From DASQHY01 sp035602605 (lineage in GTDB: Bacteria; Acidobacteriota; Terriglobia; Acidiferrales; UBA7541): a stretch of DNA of 64,000 bases. The translations under genes and the position numbers were made by a program. This document shows positions 17,935 to 25,783 of the stretch, one piece after another. The notes beneath the pieces were generated by a model that was not told the DNA's origin, did no database searches, and was given only the letters and a program-made list of their open reading frames with translations. The stretch's first letter is position 1. Each line of letters starts with the position of its first letter. The stretch lies in contig DATNLZ010000029.1 of NCBI GenBank assembly GCA_035602605.1, positions 1 through 64,000 of the forward strand, read 5' to 3'.

Positions 17935-18977
17935 ATGTAGTTGGGATCTTCAATCGGGGTAGAGCTGTGCGTGGCACCTTTTCCATACGTCGCCTCCAGC
18001 CAATAACAGCCGATCTGGGTAACCACGCCATCGGCCAAGCCAAAGATGCTCATGGGAGCGCGTTCTACGTAAGAGTATCTGCCTAAGGTAATCTTCTCAG
18101 CTTTCTGACCCGGCGCTTGGTAGGTTTGTATGTTCAGGTCGCCGGCCAGCACGAAGGTGAATTGATAGCCCTGCTTGTAGTAGTAAGCACGCGCAAACTG
18201 CGGCGAACGCGAGCTATTCCATTCCGGCTCGAGGCGGTACAACATGACTCGGAAGCCAGTGGTCTGATCAAAAGTCAAGTATTTGAAATGCAAGCCGGGC
18301 ACGTCCGGGTCCGGTTCGAAGGGCATTCCGCCAATCGTGTCGATGATCCGCGGCACCGTCCATTGTTTGACTTTCTTGTAATCTGGATTGTAATAGCTCA
18401 CTTGCGGCTCAACGCTGTAAGTGCCACTCCACACATCTTGCTCTTCCATGAAGAACCAGGAAGCGCCCGACTGAGATCGCATAAAATCCTGGCGGCCCCT
18501 CTCTCCCCCGTGCAGGCTGTAAGGAGGGCGATCCAAGTAGTAGCCTTCCCGGAATCGCATCAGAGGCCCGTAGTGCTGTTTGGGGTGAGTGGACTCATTG
18601 TTGGTGGAGTCGCCCGACAGCATGTATCCCCATTCATGGAACGTATGGTAGTGGACCGGTGCCCCGCCCCAACCGGCGGCACGAAAAGTAAGCACTAAAG
18701 CGCCTTTCGTCTCCGGATTCTCGAAGAGCACTTTTCGAGCGGCCGCATACTTCTCAGGGTCTGTGGTCGGGGCTTTCACCCACGGCATGCGATCCGTGTC
18801 CAGCACTCTCACAGGTTTCCACGGCGCCTTCGAGCTACTCAGTTTTTCGAACTCCTGCCGATTGCTTTGCGACGTCGAGTACGACGGCGCAGTGACACGC
18901 GCGCCGGCGACGATTCCGGGCATTGCAGCCAACGCCGCGCCCGTCTTGATAAAGACTCTCCGAGAGCTGATGGCCAT
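17931..18977 (-). CDS. Tat-exported cupin T1
   Basis: A 348-residue protein with a twin-arginine leader (SSRRVFIKTGAALAAMPGIV). The start at 18977 is favoured by AAAGAGGC and by placing the RR motif at the N-terminus. The cupin core has VHYHTFHEWGYMLSGDSTNN (H-x-H...E ligands near residue 120), DRPPYSLHGGERG near 170, and a second barrel near the C-terminus (YYYKQGYQFTFVLAGDLNIQ, GRYSYVERAPMSIFGLADGV). T2, T3 and T4 share every one of these blocks. The family lacks a name I am sure of. Metal-dependent oxygenase or isomerase activity is plausible from the intact ligands. First gene of the T1 operon, behind element B, and coupled by ATGA to the molybdoenzyme gene. Confidence 0.8.
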   Translation of the reverse strand: MAISSRRVFIKTGAALAAMPGIVAGARVTAPSYSTSQSNRQEFEKLSSSKAPWKPVRVLDTDRMPWVKAPTTDPEKYAAARKVLFENPETKGALVLTFRAAGWGGAPVHYHTFHEWGYMLSGDSTNNESTHPKQHYGPLMRFREGYYLDRPPYSLHGGERGRQDFMRSQSGASWFFMEEQDVWSGTYSVEPQVSYYNPDYKKVKQWTVPRIIDTIGGMPFEPDPDVPGLHFKYLTFDQTTGFRVMLYRLEPEWNSSRSPQFARAYYYKQGYQFTFVLAGDLNIQTYQAPGQKAEKITLGRYSYVERAPMSIFGLADGVVTQIGCYWLEATYGKGATHSSTPIEDPNYI

Positions 18978-18997
18978 AGTGCCTCTTTCAAAGCAAA

Positions 18998-19063
18998 CTG
19001 TCTTCACATTAGGACAATTGACAAAACTTCGAGACTTCTATCCTCCGTCGCTAAGTTTGTCAA
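18998..19063 (-). promoter_or_regulatory. Promoter with element B upstream of T1
   Basis: Minus-strand TTGACA (19058-19063), 17-bp spacer, TAGAAG (19035-19040), and element B at 18998-19020 (CTGTCT-N10-ACAATTG on the plus strand). It ends about 20 bases before the T1 start codon, so the site sits in the leader around the transcription start. Nothing else is seen up to 19279. Confidence 0.65.
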
Positions 19064-19279
19064 GCATAAAGTTGTGCCGGAAGATCAGTGACATTGCGAT
19101 GCGACGACCAATTTCGGCGGTTCCGCCTTTGGTTTGGCCGCGTAAATAACTATTTTATCGCCTTCCAACTGCTAGCGACGGTCGACGAATACCTGACATT
19201 CGTTTTTTACTGACGTCTCTTAGAAAGAGATCCGTGGCGCACGGGTGAGCCAGAGTACCTCCCTCTCAATCCTCAACTG

Positions 19280-20623
19280 TCACTGGGATACCGCGTCCAT
19301 TGCCGGCTTCTCCACAATCGTCCGCTCTGGGTGAATCAATAACCATACCAAGCCGCCTACCAGCGATAACGCCGCGGCGCAATCAAGTGCCGCTGTCCAT
19401 CCAAACGCTCTTGCAATCAGTGGAGTGGCAATCGGTGCTATCGTGCCGCCGGAATTTGTCCCTACAATCGTCAATCCTGTTACGGTCGCTGCCGATTCAC
19501 CTGCGATATCGACGACCGTTGCCCAGAAAGCTGTGATGGCGGCAAAGAGACACCCATCACCGACGGATAGTGCGGCTATCGCCACATAGGGATTAGCCAC
19601 TCTAGCGCCCCAAAACACCATAATTGCCGCCAGCAACATCGTGCCCAAGGCGGTTCCATTCCGACCGATCCGCTTGCCATAACGATGAGACAAATAATCG
19701 CAGAGCTTGCCAACGGGAAACGGCAGAACTGCACTCGCTAGGAAAGGCCCTGTGGCATAAAAAGAACCACGCAACATGCTAAAGCCGCGCACCTCGGTCA
19801 AATAAAGATAAAACCATGCAGCGTACACATTCACCACATATCCAACACAGACTTGACTGAAAGTAATCAGCCAAACGTTCTTGTTGGACAATATCGCCAG
19901 CCACGGCGTTGGTTGCCTAAATGTCCCTGCCGACTTATTGACTAGGCTTGTAGCCTGCTCATCGGACTGCAGCGTGAGCGTCGCGCCCATCGGAACGTCG
20001 TGAGTCTTCGCTGGCGCGTCCGATCCATATCGGTACCAAATCCCCCCCAGAATGATACCCAGCGATGAGCAGATGTAGAATGCAGCCGGCCAGCCCAACA
20101 ACCGCATGATTAAAGCGATGAATGGCGGCGCAATGGCCCCTCCCATCCCTAGACCTGCAAGGACAAAACCGCTCGCCCAGGCCCTCTTCTCAGGAGCCAT
20201 CCAGTTTGCAATTACTCGATTGTAAGTGGGAAGCGCAACAGCCTCGCCTAAGCCGACAAAAAATCGAATAATGATAAAGGATCCAAGAATACCGACAGCG
20301 GAGAAGCCGATGATCCGATATGCGACGCCCGTTAAGGCCGTGAAAACAGACCACCAGATGACAGCTCCCGTCAGCACCTTGCGGGGGCCGAATCTATCTC
20401 CCAGCCAACCGCCCGGGATTTGAAGGAGTGCATAGCCGAAAACAAACGCGGAAAAAATCCAACCCATCTGAACACTACTGAAGCCAAACTGTGGAATGAT
20501 GTATTTGGCGGCGATTGAAATGTTTACTCGATCCAGGTACGTGACGATGCTGAAGATCAGTAGCATCATGAGGATGAATCTGGTCTTTTTTTCAGCGATT
20601 TTGCTCGGACTCACACTACTCAT
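19280..20623 (-). CDS. MFS transporter 1 (anion:cation symporter type)
   Basis: A 447-residue permease with about 12 membrane segments. The first segment block SIVTYLDRVNISIAAKYI and the loop motif GGWLGDRFGPRKVL are typical of the anion:cation symporter family (hexuronate, tartrate and phthalate-like carboxylates). The start is the ATG at 20623 after GGGGTGGAG; an in-frame upstream start has no such site. Close paralogue at 51213-52550 (same TYLDRVNISIAAK and GGWL.DRFGPR). Likely imports the acidic product of periplasmic reactions, an inference from family and neighbours. It is the last gene of a probable operon with the SnoaL-like, methyltransferase and small helical genes. Confidence 0.88.
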   Translation of the reverse strand: MSSVSPSKIAEKKTRFILMMLLIFSIVTYLDRVNISIAAKYIIPQFGFSSVQMGWIFSAFVFGYALLQIPGGWLGDRFGPRKVLTGAVIWWSVFTALTGVAYRIIGFSAVGILGSFIIIRFFVGLGEAVALPTYNRVIANWMAPEKRAWASGFVLAGLGMGGAIAPPFIALIMRLLGWPAAFYICSSLGIILGGIWYRYGSDAPAKTHDVPMGATLTLQSDEQATSLVNKSAGTFRQPTPWLAILSNKNVWLITFSQVCVGYVVNVYAAWFYLYLTEVRGFSMLRGSFYATGPFLASAVLPFPVGKLCDYLSHRYGKRIGRNGTALGTMLLAAIMVFWGARVANPYVAIAALSVGDGCLFAAITAFWATVVDIAGESAATVTGLTIVGTNSGGTIAPIATPLIARAFGWTAALDCAAALSLVGGLVWLLIHPERTIVEKPAMDAVSQ

Positions 20624-20806
20624 GAACGCTCCACCCCACAGTTCCATCGGCTCTCGAGAAATGAGCCTTTGCACAAATCTGCATCGATTGGGAAGGCCTG
20701 AACTTTGCCTGGAAGGGTGTATTTAGGAAAGATGTGGCCGTGTAGAGGCACGTTGTCCAGCTGGAAAGTTTTGCGCCGCCATGATGGGAAGGCAAATTCG
20801 TCGCTG

Positions 20807-21058
20807 TTAGGCCTGAGTGAGAGTCCGCATAAATCTCTCCATGAAAGCATCTCGCTCCCGCTGCATATCGGCGACATGATCAGAACTGCCGGCAAGCTCA
20901 TCAATCATGTCGCGGGTTTCGATTCCTTTGCTCTTAAGGACTTGTTCGAGTAATGAAAGCCTGTCCTTCACTACCCATAACTCAGCACCCAATGCCAAGA
21001 TCATGCCGAGTAGTTTGTCTTGCACGACCTCTGGAAATGCATGGTAAATTTCAGTCAT
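20807..21058 (-). CDS. Small helical hypothetical protein
   Basis: An 83-residue, almost wholly alpha-helical protein, with a heptad-like segment VVKDRLSLLEQVLKSKG and a charged C-terminal helix (MQRERDAFMERFMRTL). I do not recognise it. The ATG at 21058 follows AGAGGGAAAG and lies 22 bases after the methyltransferase stop; a longer form from 21097 would overlap that gene. A coiled-coil partner of a neighbouring enzyme is possible, but nothing supports a specific role. Confidence 0.6.
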   Translation of the reverse strand: MTEIYHAFPEVVQDKLLGMILALGAELWVVKDRLSLLEQVLKSKGIETRDMIDELAGSSDHVADMQRERDAFMERFMRTLTQA

Positions 21059-21080
21059 GGAATCTTTCCCTCTGCGTTGA

Positions 21081-22214
21081 TCACTTGTTTTTGCCATCGC
21101 GTTGCTGCACAGCAGGCTTATCGCCTTGAGTGACCCAGCGATTATAGGGCTTGAACTCCCCCGTTCGCATCAGGGCAGCCGAGCCCCAATACGTGGGTTC
21201 CTCGTAGTCCAAGGGACCCTCACGGACCTCGACAAAACCGAATCCTCGCAACACCGATGGCAGATCTCGTGAAAGGAACGGGCCCCAAAAAGCCTCCCCG
21301 TTGCCCCGGGTGTCAAAGTCCTCGAGAAAGGCGAGTTCAGGGGGCAGAACGCCATAACGTGGAGATTCCACAATGATGAGGTGGCCTCCTGGTCTTAACA
21401 AGCGGAAGGCCTCGCGTAATATCTGGTCGCCGACCTCAGGCGGCACTTCGTGCAGCAGGAGGTGTGCGGTAATCAGCTCGAAGCTCTCGCCGGGAAAACC
21501 TGTGTTGGACGCATCCGCCTGCGCGAACCTGATCTTGAGCCCCTGTTCCTGAGCAGCCAGGCTGGACCACTTCAAGATAGCCGTCGACAAATCGATGCCA
21601 ATCACTTCTTCAGCCTCCGGATAGACCCGCCGAAGAGCCATGGTCAGCGCGCCAGTGGAGGAACCCATGTCCAGAATGCGCCGGTATTGCCGTTTCGGAG
21701 CACAGCCGGCAATCTTCAGGAAGGCCCCCGGGTTCCGGCCCCGACGCCAAGACGTGGAGTAGATACCCAAGACGCGCTGATACACAGGACCCACTAGCTC
21801 CTGCCCCCAGTAGCCGCCCGGGGTCAAATGGATATCGTGCTCGGTATACCAGGTGGGCAGTTTCAAGCCAGGATTCAGTTCCAAACGAACGCCATCGCCA
21901 GGTGGTTGCTGCATCATGGCCAGAATTTCTTCATGGTGTTCCTTCACCGAATCAGCGCCCGCCGACCACATCATGTGCTGCGCGACGTGCTGAGTAGCAC
22001 ACGCGAATTGGTAGAGTAAATCGGGTTCCAGCAACCGCCCTGCCTCTTCCATCGTCGACGGAAGATAGCCTTTTTTCTCCTGGAATTCGGACGCCTTCTC
22101 TTTATAGTTCTCCAGAAGACCTTTCACATTTCGCGTGTAGTTATAGATTTTCAATCCCTCGATAAAATCGAAATAAGCACAATCCTGCTGTGAGGGTGGC
22201 GGTAGCTGAGGCAT
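21081..22214 (-). CDS. SAM-dependent class I methyltransferase
   Basis: A 377-residue protein starting at ATG 22214 behind AAAGGAGGC. The C-terminal half is a class I methyltransferase: motif I ILDMGSSTGALTMALRR near residue 185, EVIGIDLS with the ribose-binding acid, QADASNTGFPGESFELITAH, and LLRPGGHLIIVESPRYG. The first 170 residues are an extra helical domain (FDFIEGLKIYNYTRNVKGLL) that could bind the substrate or dimerise. Such two-part layouts occur in O-methyltransferases, but the acceptor cannot be named. It follows the SnoaL-like gene with a 207-base gap and precedes the small helical gene. Confidence 0.8.
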   Translation of the reverse strand: MPQLPPPSQQDCAYFDFIEGLKIYNYTRNVKGLLENYKEKASEFQEKKGYLPSTMEEAGRLLEPDLLYQFACATQHVAQHMMWSAGADSVKEHHEEILAMMQQPPGDGVRLELNPGLKLPTWYTEHDIHLTPGGYWGQELVGPVYQRVLGIYSTSWRRGRNPGAFLKIAGCAPKRQYRRILDMGSSTGALTMALRRVYPEAEEVIGIDLSTAILKWSSLAAQEQGLKIRFAQADASNTGFPGESFELITAHLLLHEVPPEVGDQILREAFRLLRPGGHLIIVESPRYGVLPPELAFLEDFDTRGNGEAFWGPFLSRDLPSVLRGFGFVEVREGPLDYEEPTYWGSAALMRTGEFKPYNRWVTQGDKPAVQQRDGKNK

Positions 22215-22376
22215 TTGTGCCTCCTTTCCATGAGAAAAGTTCCCACTCTGAAAATACACCTAGGTCGGTACACTACGGATCCCGAGTCGCAGCCATTGAC
22301 TGAGAACTTCTGCAGTGCGCCGGTGCATCCTCACTGTACCGGTTTTCACTAGCGGCACGCTCGCTCCGGAGCGCAA

Positions 22377-22402
22377 CTGTCTATTGAATATTCAACAGGC
22401 AG
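22377..22402. repeat. Imperfect 26-bp palindrome between SnoaL-like and methyltransferase genes
   Basis: Centred on TTGAATATTCAA, extended by CTGTCTA on the left and CAGGCAG on the right. Only three of thirteen pairs mismatch. It could be an attenuating hairpin or a protein-binding site; there is no U-run after it on the minus strand, so it is not a classical terminator. Confidence 0.4.
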
Positions 22403-22421
22403 CCGGCTCACCGAGTCGCTC

Positions 22422-22829
22422 TTAGACCAGCACGTTTTCACCGCTCATGTAAACGAAGACGCGTTTAAACTTGCCGTTCTCGAAGTAGTGAACATTGGCA
22501 TTGCTCAGCTTGGTAACGTGGCCATTGGGCGCAACCAACTCGACGTTAAACTGAACGGCACACCGCTCATTCTCTACGTCAATGATGTGGACGAAATCTT
22601 TGTGAACGCCGGTCTTATAATTCTGAAAGAAACTTTCGAACATCTTCTTTATGCCTGTGTCCCGCCCCTTGTGAACCGTAAAAGAAGATTGAATCGTGAA
22701 GATTGCATCCAGACAAAAGCAATCGAGCGTGGCGGGGAGGTTCTTAGCGTCAACATTGGCAAAATACATCTTTTCGATCATATCGATATAGAACTTGTGG
22801 GGCTTCAACGCTGTTGTCTTGCTACCCAT
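22422..22829 (-). CDS. SnoaL-like (NTF2-fold) protein 2
   Basis: A 135-residue paralogue of the protein at 10342-10740, sharing FYIDMIEKMYFANV, DCFCLDAIFTIQS, HKGRDTGIKKMFE and HYFENGKFKRVFVYMSGENVLV. The ATG at 22829 follows GGAGGGATCAT; upstream in-frame ATGs lack a site. Fold family: small lyase, isomerase or cyclase. It is the promoter-proximal gene of a likely operon with the methyltransferase, the small helical protein and MFS transporter 1, behind a promoter carrying a degenerate element B. The pairing with a methyltransferase hints at a role on an aromatic or polyketide-like substrate. Confidence 0.75.
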   Translation of the reverse strand: MGSKTTALKPHKFYIDMIEKMYFANVDAKNLPATLDCFCLDAIFTIQSSFTVHKGRDTGIKKMFESFFQNYKTGVHKDFVHIIDVENERCAVQFNVELVAPNGHVTKLSNANVHYFENGKFKRVFVYMSGENVLV

Positions 22830-23049
22830 ATGATCCCTCCTCATATGCAATTGTGGTTTTGTTGCGACCCCACGGGCGGCCAGCAACGCTCAGAAGCCTA
22901 GCCCCGACCTTGGAAGTTTTTACGCGGCACCGTTGCTCCACCGCGAAGGCCTGTACGGTAGCTCGCTTGACGCGCACTAAGGTAGACATTATGTGCGCTG
23001 ACGGCACCGATTCCCAAACAGTTTCCCAGCTCCGTCCTAGACAGGTGCG

Positions 23050-23102
23050 CTGTCTACAAATGAAAACATTCGTTTGATACGCCACACTCTTTCGCTTGTC
23101 AA
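23050..23102 (-). promoter_or_regulatory. Promoter with degenerate element B upstream of SnoaL-like gene 2
   Basis: Minus-strand TTGACA (23097-23102), 17-bp spacer, TATCAA (23074-23079), then element B at 23050-23072. The CTGTCT half is kept, but the other half reads AACATTCG instead of ACAATTG. It is the weakest of the nine B copies. The leader of roughly 220 bases to 22829 contains nothing recognised. Confidence 0.5.
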
Positions 23103-23199
23103 GGAGATTCTGAGGGCGACCTCTTGCCTCCGAACCGGAGTCTCGTTTTGTCTCGCTACGATCATTGGATAGGAGGGACCGAGCCCACTATCTTTCTGC

Positions 23200-23257
23200 T
23201 TGACAAGCGCTGCGGCGAAGTCCTACATGTAAAACAATTGTCTATGAATCGAAACAG
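23200..23257 (+). promoter_or_regulatory. Promoter with element B upstream of cupin pair A1/B1
   Basis: TTGACA (23200-23205), 18-bp spacer, TACATG (23224-23229), then element B at 23235-23257 (CAATTGTC-N8-GAAACAG). It lies back to back with the minus-strand promoter at 23050-23102. The distance to the first cupin start is about 340 bases. Confidence 0.6.
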
Positions 23258-23594
23258 GAGGGCCAGAAAGATCATGCGGCTGAAAGGAATGAGTCGCGGA
23301 ATCACACCTGACAGAGCTATTGGCGTCAAAACCCCATGCGACTTTGGACTGCTCCCTCCACTGCGGAGACAAAGCCCGAAGACCCGGGACGCCTGTTTTC
23401 TTACTGGACCACGCGTGTATGTCGAGGCAAGGATTCTATGTCGTCCTAGCTTTCGCTCCTCCAACATTCATTCGCGGAAATGGAGACACTCAACTTACAG
23501 CGGCTTGAGAGTCGAGGACAGAATCAAGATGACACAGATGCGTCGAGATGTCCCCGTCAATTCTAAGCATGAGTCTCAATAACTCGGAGGCCCC
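23258..23594 (+). other. Long leader with an unassigned 102-codon frame
   Basis: Between the element B promoter and cupin A1. A frame from ATG 23274 to the TAA at 23580-23582 is open, with an AGGAGGG upstream but spaced 11-12 bases away. The product is basic, without a hydrophobic core, and resembles no family I know. It may be a leader peptide gene, a decayed gene or chance; I do not call it a CDS. Confidence 0.3.
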
Positions 23595-24512
23595 ATGAGA
23601 CGTCCAGCATATTGTTCTCTCGTTTTGGTTGGGTTCACTTTGGCAGCGAGTCAAAGTGTGTCCGGGCAAATAAATCTCGAACTACGAGACCGTGGCAAGG
23701 AATTCGTAGGATGGGTTCAGCCGGAGAAGATGTACTGGCGTCCTTTTGTTGTGAGCGGAATGCTTCCCGCGGAGTTCAAGTTACTGAGTGTCGACGATTC
23801 CTTGGGGGCGCGTACGTTGATTACGAGGTTGTCGGCCGGATGGAAACACCCGAAGGGTTACCACAACAAAAACGAAGAGATCTTCCTTCTCAGTGGCGAC
23901 CTCACGATCGGCGGCAAGAAGATGACAAAATATTCCTATGCCTATTATCCCGCCGGATATGCTCATGGGCCGGCGTTCAGTGAACATGGCGCAACGCTGC
24001 TGCATTGGTGGGACGGAGAACCAGACTTCGTGCCGAGCAGTGCATCGAAGGCGGGTACGCGAGTCGATGAGCTGCTCGAGGACTGGAATTTTTATGAGAA
24101 GCCTTGGACTAGCCCCGACCAGTTCCCTAAGTTTGCCTCCTTTCTCCCACCTCCCGATTCACGATTGAAGTTGCTTCGTCAGGATAAGGTCACAGGTCAA
24201 ATGACCTGGATCAACTGGCCGCCACCATCGCGGATTCGCACAAAGGGCCGGGTATGGGAAGTTCACACGAGCTTTGAGGAGGCGATGCTGCTCGAGGGGG
24301 ACCTGACTTATGGAGAATGCCTCCCGGGAGGCGAGGTGGTTGGCACCTACACCGCCGGCGGCTATTTCTTCCGACCCGCTGGAATTCTTCATGGCGGTCG
24401 AAGTGCGCACTCCAGTTCATATAGCTTGTTCATATTTCGGTCGGGAAAATCGCTTTGGACGGATTACTTTGAAGAATGCGATCAGCCTCGGAGCAAAGGC
24501 AACACGCAGTAA
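23595..24512 (+). CDS. Exported bicupin A1
   Basis: A 305-residue protein with a Sec signal peptide (cleavage near SVSGQ, residue 25). Two cupin barrels are visible. The first has GYHNKNEEIFLLSGDLTIG near residue 93 and YSYAYYPAGYAHGP near 115. The second has TSFEEAMLLEGDLTYGE near 225 and GYFFRPAGILHGG near 250. Conserved flanks (GKEFVGWVQPE..YWRPF near the N-terminus, LWTDYFEEC near the end) are shared with A2 and A3. The pattern resembles DUF4437-type cupins and 2,4'-dihydroxyacetophenone dioxygenase-like proteins, but I would not transfer either function. GGAGG precedes the ATG. It is always followed by a B-type partner, here after 11 bases. Confidence 0.8.
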   Translation: MRRPAYCSLVLVGFTLAASQSVSGQINLELRDRGKEFVGWVQPEKMYWRPFVVSGMLPAEFKLLSVDDSLGARTLITRLSAGWKHPKGYHNKNEEIFLLSGDLTIGGKKMTKYSYAYYPAGYAHGPAFSEHGATLLHWWDGEPDFVPSSASKAGTRVDELLEDWNFYEKPWTSPDQFPKFASFLPPPDSRLKLLRQDKVTGQMTWINWPPPSRIRTKGRVWEVHTSFEEAMLLEGDLTYGECLPGGEVVGTYTAGGYFFRPAGILHGGRSAHSSSYSLFIFRSGKSLWTDYFEECDQPRSKGNTQ

Positions 24513-24523
24513 AAGGAGGAGAA

Positions 24524-25489
24524 ATGACTCGTAGCTTCGTTGCAATGTTTCTTGGCCTTGTTGCGTTCATGAATCCGCGTTTAATGGCCCAAACACCTCC
24601 AAGAATCCCCGCCGGATACGCAACGGAAGGGCGAAAAGCCGCTACCAGCCAGTTTCAAACAGCGCCTGGCTTCGTCGATGTCTCTTCGTTGGATTTGTTA
24701 CCTTGGCAGGATGTGGATTTTTCGGGCACCGCAAAGGGGATGAAAACTAAGATTCTGAGCAGGGATGAAAAGCGCGGAGCTGTAACGCTGCTGACATATG
24801 CGCCGATGCGTTATGTCGATCAGGAGCGAGGTTACCACACTGCTGATGAAGACATTTTTGTTCTCGAAGGAGACCTCACGATCGGTGACCAGAAGTTGCT
24901 CAAGTACTCGTACACGTTCGTCCCTGCCGGCATGGTACATGGCCCGGTTTCCAGTCGTGGTGGTGCGCTCTTTCTTGAGTGGTTTAATCAGAAGCCGGAT
25001 TTTGTTAAGTCCAATGATAATGCACCCGGCGCTCGCGCCTACGCGGCTGTGCGCGATTGGAATTACTATAAGGCTCCTTGGACAATCGATTTCCCCCCTT
25101 TTCGCAAGGATCTCCCCGCTTTAGGAGCACGCTTGAAGCTGCTCAGGCGGGACCCTGATACCGGAGAGATGCTGTGGATTAATGCAGCGATCCAGGTGCG
25201 GCAACGTGGCCTTCAGGCGCGGCAAGGCCTGCTGTGGGAAGTGCATCCGACCTTCGAAGAACACTTCGTGCTGGAATACTCTGGGGACATGGTGGTGGAT
25301 GAATGTTTGCCCAGCAGAGCTGTTGCCAACAAGTGGCCCGATAGGAGCTACCACTACCGTCCTGCTCAAATTCCGCACCTCATTCTCCGCACAGGCTTCG
25401 GCCTTATCCTCTGCCACACGGGCGGACCACTCTGGGCTGATTATTACAAGGCGTGCCCAAAAGGCGGAAAGGTGCCGGTTCCTCGTTAG
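24524..25489 (+). CDS. Exported bicupin B1
   Basis: A 321-residue partner of A1, starting at ATG 24524 after AAAAGGAGGAG. A Sec signal ends near residue 23 (LMAQ). The first barrel has GYHTADEDIFVLEGDLTIG and YSYTFVPAGMVHGP. The second has HPTFEEHFVLEYSGDMVVDECLP and a shortened H-region (YHYRPAQIPHL). The C-terminal LWADYYKAC is shared with B2 and B3 (LWADYYSDC, LWADYYTDC). In A-type and B-type proteins the first barrels are clearly homologous, so each pair is an ancient tandem duplication that has been copied as a unit. An A/B heteromer in the periplasm is a reasonable inference. Confidence 0.8.
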   Translation: MTRSFVAMFLGLVAFMNPRLMAQTPPRIPAGYATEGRKAATSQFQTAPGFVDVSSLDLLPWQDVDFSGTAKGMKTKILSRDEKRGAVTLLTYAPMRYVDQERGYHTADEDIFVLEGDLTIGDQKLLKYSYTFVPAGMVHGPVSSRGGALFLEWFNQKPDFVKSNDNAPGARAYAAVRDWNYYKAPWTIDFPPFRKDLPALGARLKLLRRDPDTGEMLWINAAIQVRQRGLQARQGLLWEVHPTFEEHFVLEYSGDMVVDECLPSRAVANKWPDRSYHYRPAQIPHLILRTGFGLILCHTGGPLWADYYKACPKGGKVPVPR

Positions 25490-25612
25490 ACATGATGCTA
25501 GTTCGCCGAGAGTTTCTCCGCGTCTGGCTTCCGGCGGCTATTGATCTCGGGAGGTCACAATGCGCAAGAGCGCCTGCGCGGCATGCGAAATCTCGCCGCG
25601 GGAGAACTCCAC

Positions 25613-25669
25613 ACGGGAGGCATTCCAAGGCCACTTATTCGTCACGACGGCGGCAAGTTGGATCCGCTT
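25613..25669 (-). pseudogene. Short relic of a xanthine-dehydrogenase-type large subunit
   Basis: The minus strand encodes KRIQLAAVVTNKWPWNASR. The intact large subunit at 47589-49994 has VQFSAVVTNKGPWNASRGYG, so 11 of 12 residues of VVTNKxPWNASR agree. Beyond this stretch similarity disappears on both sides. It lies in the otherwise gene-free gap before Tat-cupin T2. Read by eye only; a translated search against the two intact copies would settle it. Confidence 0.55.
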
Positions 25670-25717
25670 GCCGCCGGCCGTGGGTCGTTTTTCCGCAGTT
25701 TTCATGCATTTTTCCTC

Positions 25718-25779
25718 TTGACACAGAAGCCCATCGGGGTATAAGAGTGCGACCGAATTGTTATATTGTCATAAGGATA
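25718..25779 (+). promoter_or_regulatory. Promoter with element A upstream of T2
   Basis: TTGACA (25718-25723), 16-bp spacer, TATAAG (25740-25745), then element A at 25757-25779. This copy is the most divergent (TTATATTGTCATAA rather than TCATA-N4-TATGA), and it overlaps the AAGGAT ribosome-binding site of T2, so binding could also block translation. Confidence 0.55.
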
Positions 25780-25783
25780 AAAC

